Source of the DNA: Burhinus oedicnemus
Taxonomy: Eukaryota > Chordata > Aves > Charadriiformes > Burhinidae
DNA length: 64,000 bases
NCBI GenBank assembly: GCA_008921705.1
Contig: VFFE01007779.1
Location: forward strand, 233,862 to 297,861
Direction: 5' to 3'
Shown here: one piece after another, positions 28,072 through 39,300 of the stretch
Position numbering within the stretch: position 1 is the first letter of the stretch
Layout of the letters: each line of letters begins with the position of its first letter
Program-made: the position numbers and the translations under genes
Notes under the pieces: generated by a model
Databases searched by the model: none
What the model saw: only the letters and a program-made list of their open reading frames with translations
What the model was told of the DNA's origin: nothing

Positions 28072-29999
28072 AAAAAGTGATTAAAAAGAAGCTATGTTGA
28101 TGTTAAGCTGAGGTGCAAAGAGAGCAAGATGACAGTCAGCGTTCCTGCTTTTTGCAAGCATATTTTAAGCACAGATTTGAGGACTAAAAGGGCAGTTAGT
28201 TTTCAACGTAGAACAAAAAGTGTTGTAATCTAGGAGCAACATAAAGTCCTGAAGACTTGAAGCCATAAATGCCTAAAAAGGACAAGCAAACTGTGAGAGA
28301 ATAATGTTTGGAACACACAGAATAAGAACTGTGAGTATGGAAGAGGATTAAAAGTAGCAAGCAGGCACACAAGGGGTGAAGATTTTCACCCTCTAACCTC
28401 CACGTAACAGCAGCTTTGTGTGCTGTTGAAGACACCTCTAAGTACCTCAGCCCCCACTGCCCCCCTGTGATAAACAGCAATCAGAAACCTTATCCAGGTT
28501 TGCTAGAAAGCAGCAAAGTAAGGACCCACTTCTGAACTTGTTTCAGCTGTCCGACACTGTTGTAGAATCTCTCATGGACAAACATCCATGTCCTATGGAT
28601 GCAGACAACTTGCTAAGCATCTTGGCTTTGGAGATGGCATCCAAAAGGAGGGCACTCTTTACAGCTGGGGATATTAAAAGAGAACGTGTGCAGTCTTGTA
28701 TTCAGGCAGAAAACTAGAACAGACCAAATTCTTTGTAACTTTTTCAACCTGTAGTTAGAGGCTTGTTTAGACCCTGGGCAGATGTTCTTGATGGTTGAGG
28801 CTCTTCATTAATAAAAAGGTTTTATTTAGTTGTCACCTAAGATGGTAGAGAAGAAAGGAATTTGCCAGTTGAGATCGAAATCATACTTCAACAAAGGACA
28901 TAAGCAGATTCTTAAGTGCACTTGATGAACAATAAGGAACTTCAAAAATACTTTAAGCATATTTAGCCATAAATTCCTACTTATTACTCAGCTTCTGAAG
29001 AATTAATAATAATTAATAAACACAGTTTTCTTGGCTCCTATAATTTTTTTTTTTTTCATTCTGTCATGGTACTCACTGGACCAATTACCAGATACACTAC
29101 ATGAAAAATTGTTTAACTACTATGAATTTCTCCTCCCCAAATCCAAAAGAATGTTTTGGGGATTGCTAAAATGTATGTTACCTTTGTGATTGCATGGTAT
29201 TATTGAAGTTATTCCAGGTGCGCTCATTAAACTTTCTCCCCAGCCTCCTCACAACTTCTTACAATAGGTTTACCTATGATTGGTCTGTATTACAATTTAG
29301 TGATGTCCATTTGTATTTATTTGCAATAGGTAGCAGTCAGTTAACTATAGCAAGTCTATAATGGGTATTTGCACACATGTAGTCTGTCCACAAGTACTGC
29401 CCATCCATCACTTTTTGTACATTCACAAAGTCAAATGGATCCTACTGTGCTTATTAGGGGAAATATGAACATCATGCACGTGACTGGTGTAACCTGGCTC
29501 TTTCTTAAGCTTAATTCATTCAATGATACACAAGTTACCTTGTGATGTAACTTTGTGCTGAACTATGAGGTCATACATGTTGGGTATTAGATTTCTGAAT
29601 ATAATAAAAAATAAATAAATTCTGCAAACACAAGCAGTGCTTTAAAAGCATATCTTGCTTACAAAAGTGCTCTTAAAAGCAGAAACTATGTTAATAGTTC
29701 ACTAAGTGGAATAGGAACACGATGAAAACAGAAAAGTGCTTTGGAATAAGAAGATAGATTTACATCTGGGAGCAATGGAAGTGACAATACACTGCCCTCA
29801 GCCAGTCCTACTCGTCCAGAGATCTCCAGCTTTGACATTTGGGAGGTATTACAGAATACCCAGAAGGAACCTGCTGTGCTTCCTTACAAAATTCTGGCAT
29901 CTATGACCCACAAACTAGAAGCTTAAAACCAGAGGATAACTCATACTGGATTTACTGTTAACTGGCCACAAGGCTCTGCATCAGAACATGACATTAAAA

Positions 30000-30050
30000 A
30001 AATAAACAAAAAAACCACCCCAAAAACAACAACCAACCAAACAAAATGTT
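30000..30050. repeat. A-rich low-complexity stretch
   Basis: A run of A with interspersed C (aaac, ccaaac units). Similar T/G-rich mirror stretches occur at 13998-14056 and 11610-11645. They look like simple sequence and no retroposed body is attached. Confidence 0.7.
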
Positions 30051-33000
30051 CGCAACCACAAAACAGTAAAATAGTTGTTATGGGGCAAGTTCTTCCTCTA
30101 CCTTGAGAAAAACCTGTTACAGGTCACTGCTAGAGACATGACTTCCAGAGACATCTCAAGGTGATCTGACAATGCTTGTTTCCCAGGAAACTAACGGAAA
30201 ATCCCCTCCTCTGAAGGAGAATATACTTTGAAGATTTCCCCCATTCCTCAATGCCCTATCTAATCCTTTCTCTGAAAGGAGGACTAATGCAATCAAAAGA
30301 GCAGGTGACACCATTTCCCTGAAAGCTGTAGCTTAGTAGTTTACCACCTTAAAGTAAGATTCCATTTGCCCCAGTTTCATGATCAAAAATGTGACTACAG
30401 AGGCATAAAGTGAAGCAGCAGCACAGAACTAGAAAAGAACCAGCAACAGAAAAGTGCAAGGAACGAGACTCTGCAAGTGGTTTAGGTGAATCTTCTGGAT
30501 TTCCCACTTGCAGAAAACAGTAAAAAGTCAGGATCAGATGCAAAAAAAAACAGTTGTAAAAGATTAAATATTTTCTCTGACCAGTGTGCAAAAAATCTAC
30601 TGTGTAGATATTATGGAACTGTCATCTCAAGAGTTGTTGTGGGAAACCCACCAAATGTGCTTGGAAAAAAAATAAAATGTGTGAAACAATTTTTGCTCAT
30701 ATTTTAGTGTATATTTCACTATAACTGTAACAATCAAATTGTTATTCATTCTTAAGTAATACCTAGGGCTGAATTAAGAGATTTGCTTTTTGCAGTTAGC
30801 AAGGAATATTTAATTCTGATCTTCTTCTTTCTTCCATGCACTCACTGTCCTTGTTCGTAGTACAATAAAATTTTGCCAGGATGGAATTTCACTGAAAAAA
30901 GTTGTAGGCAGGTTTAGTTTAAAAGAAAGTAAATGAAACTTGCTAAACTGGATAGTCTTTTGTCTGGGTTATGAATTCAGAGAGCTAGATAACCTACTGC
31001 CAAATGCCTCACTGGCTCCTATGTTTCAAAAGAATAATGTTTCAGAAATCAATTTTTAAAGTGAAAGGAGTTCTATGAATTTTGTGGCATTTCTCCACTT
31101 GTTATCTAATGTATTGTAGAAAGTATTGCAGAGGAAAGCAGTTTTAGTTTTTGTCCTAACCATGTGTCATTCACTTATGATGATTCAGCAATTTATACAA
31201 AAGGAAGCACAGGGGAAATTCTGGTTTACATAAAATGTTAGTAATATCAGCTTTCTCACTTGTACTGCTATACATTTGCATCCACAGTTATTTTTCCATT
31301 ATGTCAGTTGAAACGTGAGTCTTACTCCTGCTGGTCAGAATAAATGATTTCCCACAAAAGGTCATCTCTTCCCACAGCGTCCAGGCTGGTTTTGTGGGAA
31401 GTGGTACGATGTCAGCAGACCAGATAGGAAATGCATTTTGCTCTCTTTTAATCCCAAGATTTACTCAAAATCTCCACTGACTTGCTTGTCACCTTGCTAC
31501 TGCATGTACGAGAGCAGAAAGGCAAAAAAGTCACCAGCAAGAAGAATATATTATAGGGCGTAATGAGGAAAGTGTGAAAAGTCTTTTTAAGTGACATAAA
31601 AGGCAGTTATTAGGAGGAAGAAACATGGAAAATTGTGTTACTCCCAAGCACATACAGCTCAGTAACAGAAGTGCTGATGTCTCACCATGTCCTGTTAAGT
31701 CATCACAACTCGCTGTACCAAGTAATGGCACAAGAAACAATGGATTCGCATCATTTTTGTGATTCTGCACAGTGTGCTGTTCCGAGGCTGCTCTGCTCCA
31801 GGAAGGAACCAAGTGGATATCGTAACAGTAAAGCTGCCAAGCTGAAAGATAAGCAACTAGCAAAACTTTTTAAAGTAAATCGGGCGAGTTGTTCAAATTC
31901 AGTAGATACCATAACAGCAGCAAAGAAATGCTTTTAACTGCACCATAAGCGTTATTTATTAATTGTATATTTGCAGAGGTTACTAGGCTTTGTGCTTAAG
32001 CAGCTTACCTTACAAAATTACACAGAGTAACATGCTCTTGTTATTTATATCCAGCAGATAAAAGCTACTTCACACAGTTTGAAGATGATGACTATAGCGT
32101 GACAGCTTTAATTACACAGTCAAATGCTAATACAGCTCAACCCTACCTCTGTTCAGCAGTCCACTGCAAATTATTTGGGAACGAGGCATGGGCTGTTGCT
32201 TCATATAAATCAATCCTCCATTTCTATGACCCCTCGTGATATAAAACACACAAATCCATCTTGCTTTGTGGGAATAATTCAGAGATGAGACAAAACAAGG
32301 AGAAGTCATAATTCCAATATTTTTCCCAACCTTTTGATGTAGGTTAGGTCCAAGTGAGTACACAACTTTGCAAAGGCATATACAACCCATGAATCACTGC
32401 ATTTGGAAATCGGGTTTTCTTGTGCATAGTGCAAGTACCTCAGTCATTCAACACGAGATATAATGAACTACTACTGATGAAGAAGCCTTAGAAGGCAATC
32501 TCACAAAGCAGAGCCTTTACTTAGTTTTACTTTACAGCAGAATTTAGTGTCAAGAACGATTAGACCATTAACCTGGACATTGAGCATAACAGCTGTCTTC
32601 TGCGACAATCAGACTTCTACACAAGAAATACCATTCTCATAAATAAAGCAACCTACTGACATACAATGAATAAACAGTACTGTGCATGTTTAACAGTTAC
32701 TTCAGTTACATCGGTGACCTTCAAAAAGCGTCATTTGTGTGCACACGATGAACTGAAAGGGTCAAGTCATAAGTTTTTTCACTCATGGTCATATGTCACT
32801 TGAGCTTGCTGGGGTCTCATCAACAAAACCGTCATTTGTCTGAAAAACATTGCCCATATTTCAGATATACCAGCTTCGACAAAACCTGTTATTGTGGAAG
32901 GTCTGTCAGGTTCCAACTTCTACTTGACTTAGAAAAGGGATCTCAAACAGGGTCACTGTTCAAAGTGTGGGGAGGGTGGTTCCTCAAACGTTCAGTTCTA

Positions 33001-33588
33001 ATTCAGTTCTAACTTTTAGCAAGAAGTATTTAATATTGGTGTCTATTTCATTCATAATGGTCAATTTAAAAAAAATCCTGAAATCTCAAAGTTTGGTGAC
33101 ATGGAAAAATCACTTCCTTATGCTCTTCCCTACGTTATTCTCTCAGTAGAGTGCTACTTTTGATGATACTCAAAGATCTGCCAGATTTGAAAAGCCTCAA
33201 GCTTCAGGTAACCCCCAAAAATAACTGCACTTTGAAACAAAGAGCTAGATAGTCAATCAGCTATTTTCTGACTACTGTTGGATGCAGCTACACATGGCAT
33301 AGGGATACTTTTAAGGAGGAAATAAGAAACATGCCACTATACTACTACTTTGATCCTTTCTAGAGTATAAGTGTTGAAGCATGATTGAAGCCTTTTGACA
33401 TTAATTTCAGTATTGCTTAATTACTAATTCTTTCATTACCATGGATAAAAGCAGAAAAATGAGTTGCAGAAAAACACTTTTTATCATTAGCAAAATTGTT
33501 ATGCTAATAACGATAACACAATTTTACCTTAACTGAAGACAGCAATAACATTAGTCTGTGTTTATTTGGTTACAGAAAGAATACAATT

Positions 33589-33654
33589 GTGGATAACCAT
33601 ATTGCACCAATTTTGGTGGATAACCATATTGCATTTGTGGATAACCAGGTTGCA
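33589..33654. repeat. Three copies of an 18-bp unit
   Basis: The unit gtggataaccatattgca occurs at 33589-33606 and 33616-33633 exactly and at 33637-33654 with two changes (gg for at). Spacing between starts is 27 and 21 bp, so the units are dispersed rather than strictly tandem. Confidence 0.9.
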
Positions 33655-34910
33655 TCAATCAGGAAATCAATCTTTCTTTACGCATTTTCACAGCTCCTAC
33701 TAATGGTAGTGCTATTCTTCCTAAGCCTGAACTATGAACAGTGCCAAACGTTACAGTCCTAGCTCTTCAAGACAAAATGATTTGTGTTGTTCAGTGTTAT
33801 GGGGGTTTTTTGTTTGTTTTATTTTTTTGTTTTAAGGAAATGAGCAACACTTCGTACATAGCAAAGCACTCACATCCAACACACTTCAGCAACATACTCA
33901 TATTATTCTCAACTCTTCAAGCCAGGACAAAGCACAGATTATTAAAATACCTCTCAAATCCTGTCCACAGATTAGTGTTCTGCATGTCCTGCAGATAGGG
34001 CAGGAAGCAACTCATGGCACAAAATATCAACCTATGTGTGTGCTCTGAAGAAAGTCTCAAAGTCCTAAGTACATCATATTAAGACCATAATTTCTGTGAC
34101 ATGGTTCATAGAAGCAGATAGAACAATACAGTACTGCTCTATATAGTACAGCAAAGTTGAGTACTACCTGTTATGAAATCGAGAAAATTATAAAATAGCA
34201 ATCTGTTTTTTCTTCTCAGGGACCATTGTTTGCCTCTATTATCTGATCTGCTTTTCTACATAAAGCCACAAACATGTTTTTCTATGAGGTGTACAATTCC
34301 CTCTGATGACAGGAAAACATGCCACCACCTACCACAAAATGCTTTTTGCAAAGCTGTTAATAAAATCAACTAAAATCAAAATAACCTTTGTTCCACCTCT
34401 GTTTGACTTCAGTCATGATCTTTAAACAGACTTACGCTAGCTACGCGTTGAACCCTGAATAAGTAAACTAAAGTTAAATGAGTTTGGGAATGTATTTGTT
34501 CTGTGTCATGTATTTGTTTCAATGTATTTTGCAACTACCTCACATTCATTAAAAGTAAACATACCCCCTTTCTAGCAGACTGTGAAATACGGAGCATCAC
34601 TGATTATGCTGAAAACCATCAAAATGCAAATGGAATGAAAAAGAGTCTGAATCAACATCATCACGTAAACAAAATATAAAATGAAAACACATGTAACAAC
34701 GCAGATAGTATACTTTCATCGATTTGCCAGATGCTCATGCTGGGGATGATCCCAAGCACCCTGAAGTCACCAAGAGCCTTTGACTTAACTTCAAAGGATT
34801 TGTTGGCTGAATAAAAAAAATGCTTAGACTCATATATATCGACATTACTGCACATTGCTGCAATTCTCAGATTAACACATGGTAAAAGGTATAGATATTT
34901 CAATGCTTAC

Positions 34911-35189
34911 CATTATCATTTTTGAGATTTCCATTGCTGAGCTGTTTTAACCTCTTCTGATGGGATTTGCCATTGTAGTGGATCTGTGCCTGAGCAGCAG
35001 AGTTCAGCTGAATGTTACAAACATTACACAAAGTGAAATTGGTGTGTTTCTTTTCTCTTTCCTTCTTTTCTTCAGTGCCATTGGGTGCTAATTCTTTCTC
35101 ACCTTCCCTGTCTGGGACAGATGTGAAATCCGAATTGTACGAGTGGTTATCGACCGGTAAATCAGGGCTCCAGGGCTTCTTCATATTTT
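34911..35189 (-). CDS. ZNF385D: Internal exon with a U1-type C2H2 zinc finger, ZNF385 family (probably ZNF385D)
   Basis: On the minus strand a T-then-C polypyrimidine tract runs into CAG at 35192-35190. The exon runs from 35189 to 34911 and ends at a consensus donor, G|GTAAGC. It is 279 nt long and starts and ends after the first base of a codon (phase 1-1), so skipping it keeps frame. It encodes 92 whole codons. An acidic, Lys/Glu-rich stretch (about residues 26-48) precedes a finger with Cys54, Cys57, His70 and His76 (CX2CX12HX5H), followed by a basic KRLKQL-like tail. The CNICNIQLNS-like core and GKSHQKR segment are typical of the ZNF385 family, nuclear proteins with several U1/matrin-type fingers linked to RNA or DNA binding. 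An ATG at 35184-35182 with A at -3 lies just inside the exon and could be a start codon if this is the first coding exon. No other family exon is visible in the window. ZNF385D is favoured by memory of the family and by intron size; ZNF385B is less likely. The exon itself is close to certain, the paralogue is not. Confidence 0.8.
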
Positions 35190-35550
35190 CTGGGGGGGGA
35201 AAAAAAAACAAAAAACACACATAAGAGGGAAAATTGATGAGTAATACTAAATAATATACACAAGATTTCTACATCTTTGCATTTTAACACTACATTTCTG
35301 CCCACGCGTTTTGCTTTCTGTTCATGTTTCTTAGTTCTGCTGTGTAACTTAAGTAACTTCACAGCCACCCAGGTGAATGTCTTTAAATGTTCAGGGTTAC
35401 TAGTAAATCTATCACTGGAACCAACTTGTCACAGCGGTGGGGGTTTTTTTTATTTTTCTTTTAAATTATTTCTATCCTATGCCTTGGTTAGTTCACTTTA
35501 TTTAGGAATTATCCTAAGAAAAGCAACCTTACAAATGCTGAGTTAGAAAT

Positions 35551-36305
35551 CTCAGCAAAGTCTAGATGAAGCTCATGACATCTTAACTGTCACCTTCAGT
35601 GGGAAACTGCATTGGATGCAGGCGCACAGGTGCTGGCAGTGGAGACTGCACTGTGACCTCCTTAAGACGAGGCAAAGACCTGTCTGATCCTGGGAAGAGC
35701 CAGTTTCAGGCAGCTCCAAAACTGACCCACCAGTGCCCAAAGCTAAGCCCATCAGCCACGAGTGTGGCATCTTTGTGATAACATATCTAAGAAAGGGTAA
35801 AAACACTGTGCAGCAGATGAAAATGTGAGTGAAACAGCCCTACAGACAGTGGGAAAGAAGGGGGAGGAGGTGCTCCAGGCACCGGAGCAGAGATTCCCCT
35901 GCAGCTCATGGTGAAGACCATGGTGGTGCAGGTTGTCTCCCTGCAGCCCATGGAGGGCTGTGGTGGAACAGAGCAGGTGGACGTGCCCTGAAGGAAGCTG
36001 GAGCAGTCCTTTCCTGAAGGACCCATGCTGAAGCACTTTTTCCAAGAATTTCAGCCCCTGGGACTGGAGCAGTTCGTGAAGGACTGTATCCTGTGGGAGG
36101 GGCCCCATGCTGAAGCAGGGAAACCGCGTGAGGAGGAAGGTGCAGCAGAGATGAAGTGCTATGGACTGACAACAGCCCCCAACCCCCATCCCCCTGCACC
36201 GCTTAAGGACGGAAGAGTCAGGAGTGAAGGTAAGCCCCAGCAGAAAGGGAGTGAGAGAGCGGCTGGGTGGGGGGTCTGGCAGCCAGCCAACGTCAATCCA
36301 CCACA
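35551..36305 (+). mobile_element. Decayed solo LTR, avian ERVL-like
   Basis: The sequence matches an avian LTR family as I remember it: a taacatatctaagaaagg segment at about 35779 in the TATA position, then repeated units of the ctgcagcccatgg and gacccatgctgaagca kind, and a 3' end reading ggcagccagccaacgtcaat then ccaccaca. The usual R-U5 part with its poly(A) signal is missing between about 36235 and 36245, so the copy has an internal deletion. GAAAT occurs immediately before 35551 and again at 36306-36310, a candidate 5-bp target duplication, although the 5' TG is not preserved. No gag, pol or env sequence is attached. The open frames on both strands here, up to 145 codons, are LTR shadows. 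It is antisense to the exon, about 360 bp upstream of its acceptor. Confidence 0.75.
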
Positions 36306-39300
36306 GAAATTCCAGTAGTTATTGCAGCAGAAATATTTTATAAGCACCTCTAGGATTAAATCCATAAGTATCACATTTTGATGTTTTTATATAAAATATA
36401 GAATAAATAGGTCAGTTAAACTCTATGTGAATGACAAACTACTGTTACATTCCATTACATATGCTCCTATATTCAAATACTGCACTTGATTAATCACTAC
36501 AAATTCTTAGCTGTTTTAGCAGCTAGAAATGCAAGATGCATTTTTCGAGTTGGAAAAAGAAAAAGGTGTGGGGGGGAGAAGAGTTAAGTCTCTGTTTCCC
36601 ATATTTATATATTTTGATGTGTTGCAATTAACAGAAGAAAAAAGAAACCCCCTATATTTTAGTCAGCTAAGCTTAAATGCATAGACCTCACTTTTCAGTT
36701 TAATAATTAGGTATTTAGCAATCCCCCATCATCCTCTCTCCACTTCCTGTGAATGCTTTCAAGCCCAAATCTAATAATTTCATAATTTATCTGGTTCAAA
36801 ATAGTTCAAAGACAAATAATAAACATGTTCCGTTAGTTTCTTATCATAACCTCCCAGGATTATAATTCAAGGATAGTTAACTTAGACTCAGCTAATACCA
36901 AACTGTAACAACTACAGAAATGAGAAGGTAATCCCATCTGCAGAACTTCAAGTGAAACCAATGTAAACATGAGCCTCTATGATTAAAAGTGAGCAGAAAT
37001 GGCACAGGTGGAGAAGTGCTCTGTGCACTGCAAACCTAATTTACAATTCGAGGAGTGCAAAATGTTATACCAACTTAGAATCTTGATGAGACCTCTGTAT
37101 AGCATATAAATCTTTAAACTGCTTGTTCTCCCAGACTTAGTGAATAAATGGGGGTCTTGCCGAAGATTCTAATCTGTACTTTGAGTGACAAAATTACTGC
37201 AGCTTTAAATACGATGCTGCTATTTGGTCTCTAACTAACAAATCAATCAACCTAGAGACAAAAAACATGATTAGAGCAACACAAGAAAATGGGCTACAGA
37301 AGCCTTTAATCCGAGATCCAGACAAGGTTCAGCATCTAAAAATAAGTCTAAACAAGCCTTCAGATTTGGGTCTGATTACACCAAAATACGGCAAATCATT
37401 CTTGAGAAAGCTTCAAATATTGTAAATTTCATCAGCTAAATGTTTTGCTGGCCCTCCCAAGGATTTAAACACATTTACTGCTTTCCAATCAAATCATAAA
37501 GACAAATCTATCTAAAGATGCAAATCTAAAACCTATAAATATTCAAAACAGTTTCAATTTCAGTTTTCAGATTTGCTTGCTATCTAATTAGTATTGTGTT
37601 CTTTTATGCTAACTAAATCCTATTTCATTTAAGAAAGTACAGACCCAGTTCTGAGAGGAACTATGCACTCGCTATAGATTAAAACCTCACTCAACCAGTT
37701 CAGTCAGTATTATTATTTCAGCTTTTGTGTATAGTCAACTCTGTCATCCAGGATTTTAGCTGTCTAAAGGAAAAGAAGAGAAAGCAAGCTAAAAAAATTA
37801 ATTCCAAAGCAAAATTAAAGAGAAAAAGAAGCAGCATAAAGTAGTTAGTTACTAAAAACAAATCTATTATACCAACAGTGATGACAGGAACTTTTATAGA
37901 CAAATCACAACTGTCCCATAAGACATTATGAGACTGTGGAAGCTTAGGAAAAAGCCTGAGGTTTTTCTACAGCAGATCTATAGCACATTTCTCCCAATGG
38001 AAGGAGGTGGTTTCTCCTGAGGAAGCAGCTGCAATCCATCAACCTCTCTGCCTTCTGGAGTTTGCTGGAGATATTGTTCATTCCAAAGGGAACTATATTC
38101 ATCTATCTAAATTTTTTTTTAAATTAAGAAATTCAGTCTTTAATCAAAGCATTACAAGGATTTAAATGCTAACTTGATAGCAATGGTTTTACTGAATTGC
38201 TCTAGATGACAGTGACTTTTCAGAAATCCCAGTTTATATACAGGCTATACATTAATATATATAATCTTTTGCATTGAAAGCATTCCCCACTAGAGAGCAG
38301 TATGAATTTAAAATTGTAATTTCACAAGTACAATGTATCTCTAGACCTATATTGCTAGTCATGTAGCCATGAGATTACTATAATAAACCAGATCTCCTAA
38401 CCACAATGTAAAAACTTTGTAAGCAAATATAATCTAGTAAATTAAACAAACATTGGACACTATGTGCACACATGTCTAATTCCTTTTGAAACACTTACAC
38501 TGATAAACTGGCAACCTAATAAACTGTATTAGCATGTTATAACATCCCTCTAATATTCCAATCAACAGAGTCTTATTTTTGTCATATAGGATACTTCCGT
38601 CTTGCATTCTAATCTCGTTCCAGAAAAAGAAATTATAAAACACACACTAGATAAAGGCACAGTAAAATAAAAAGGGAAATTACACCTTGAAAATAAATGA
38701 TTCAAGCATCTACTATTTGATTTGTACTTTCATTAGAAAGCTGTGATGGCATTAGAGCTGCAATACATTTTTACCTACTGCCATGTCTCACAAATCTGAA
38801 GGAAGGAGGGGATAATTTATAAATGCAGACTAGGCGACAATTAGGAAAACAGAAGTTTCAGGAATACATATTACACTACAGTCTGCCACCATTTCCTTTA
38901 CGGACACACGGTGATTTCTGAATACGTAATAACACTACTAAAGGACTAAGGTGAAATATTACACACCTGTGCAAACAACTTGAGTTGATGCTGTAAACCA
39001 ACATTCCATAGCTGTACTCCATATATTGATTGGAGACAGATGGTTTGACAAAAAAAAAAAAAAATCCCAAACATGATGACAAAAAATTTTGGAAAAGCAG
39101 AAGCAGTTTAGGATTAAAACATTCTGAGTTCTTCTTACTCAATATTCCTTAAAGGACAAGGAAATAAAGATAGCAAAGGATAAAGAAGGGGGAGATATCC
39201 AACTGAGTATAACTTGCTGAGATAATTTTAAAATACAATTTACCATTCCAACTAGTATTTTAAAAGAAAAGAAAAAAAAAAATCAAGTTTGTGAAATCTT

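Larger units (their letters stand above)
1..34910 (-). other. Intron downstream of the zinc-finger exon (partial)
   Basis: This is minus-strand intron beginning with the GTAAGC donor at 34910 and leaving the window at position 1 without an acceptor I can tie to a family exon. No open frame here shows a recognisable cellular protein domain; the open frames are short and sit in AT-rich DNA or inside CR1 copies. The stretches 830-17950, 18040-24325, 25660-27540 and 27870-34910 hold only unique AT-rich sequence, A/T runs and short simple repeats as far as I can see. A size of at least 34.9 kb fits the huge introns of ZNF385B/D. Confidence 0.7.

Noticed and set aside
35752..36199. Minus-strand frames of 145 and 97 codons and a plus-strand frame of 97 codons
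   Set aside because: They lie inside the GC-rich LTR and translate its repeated units; no protein domain is recognisable.
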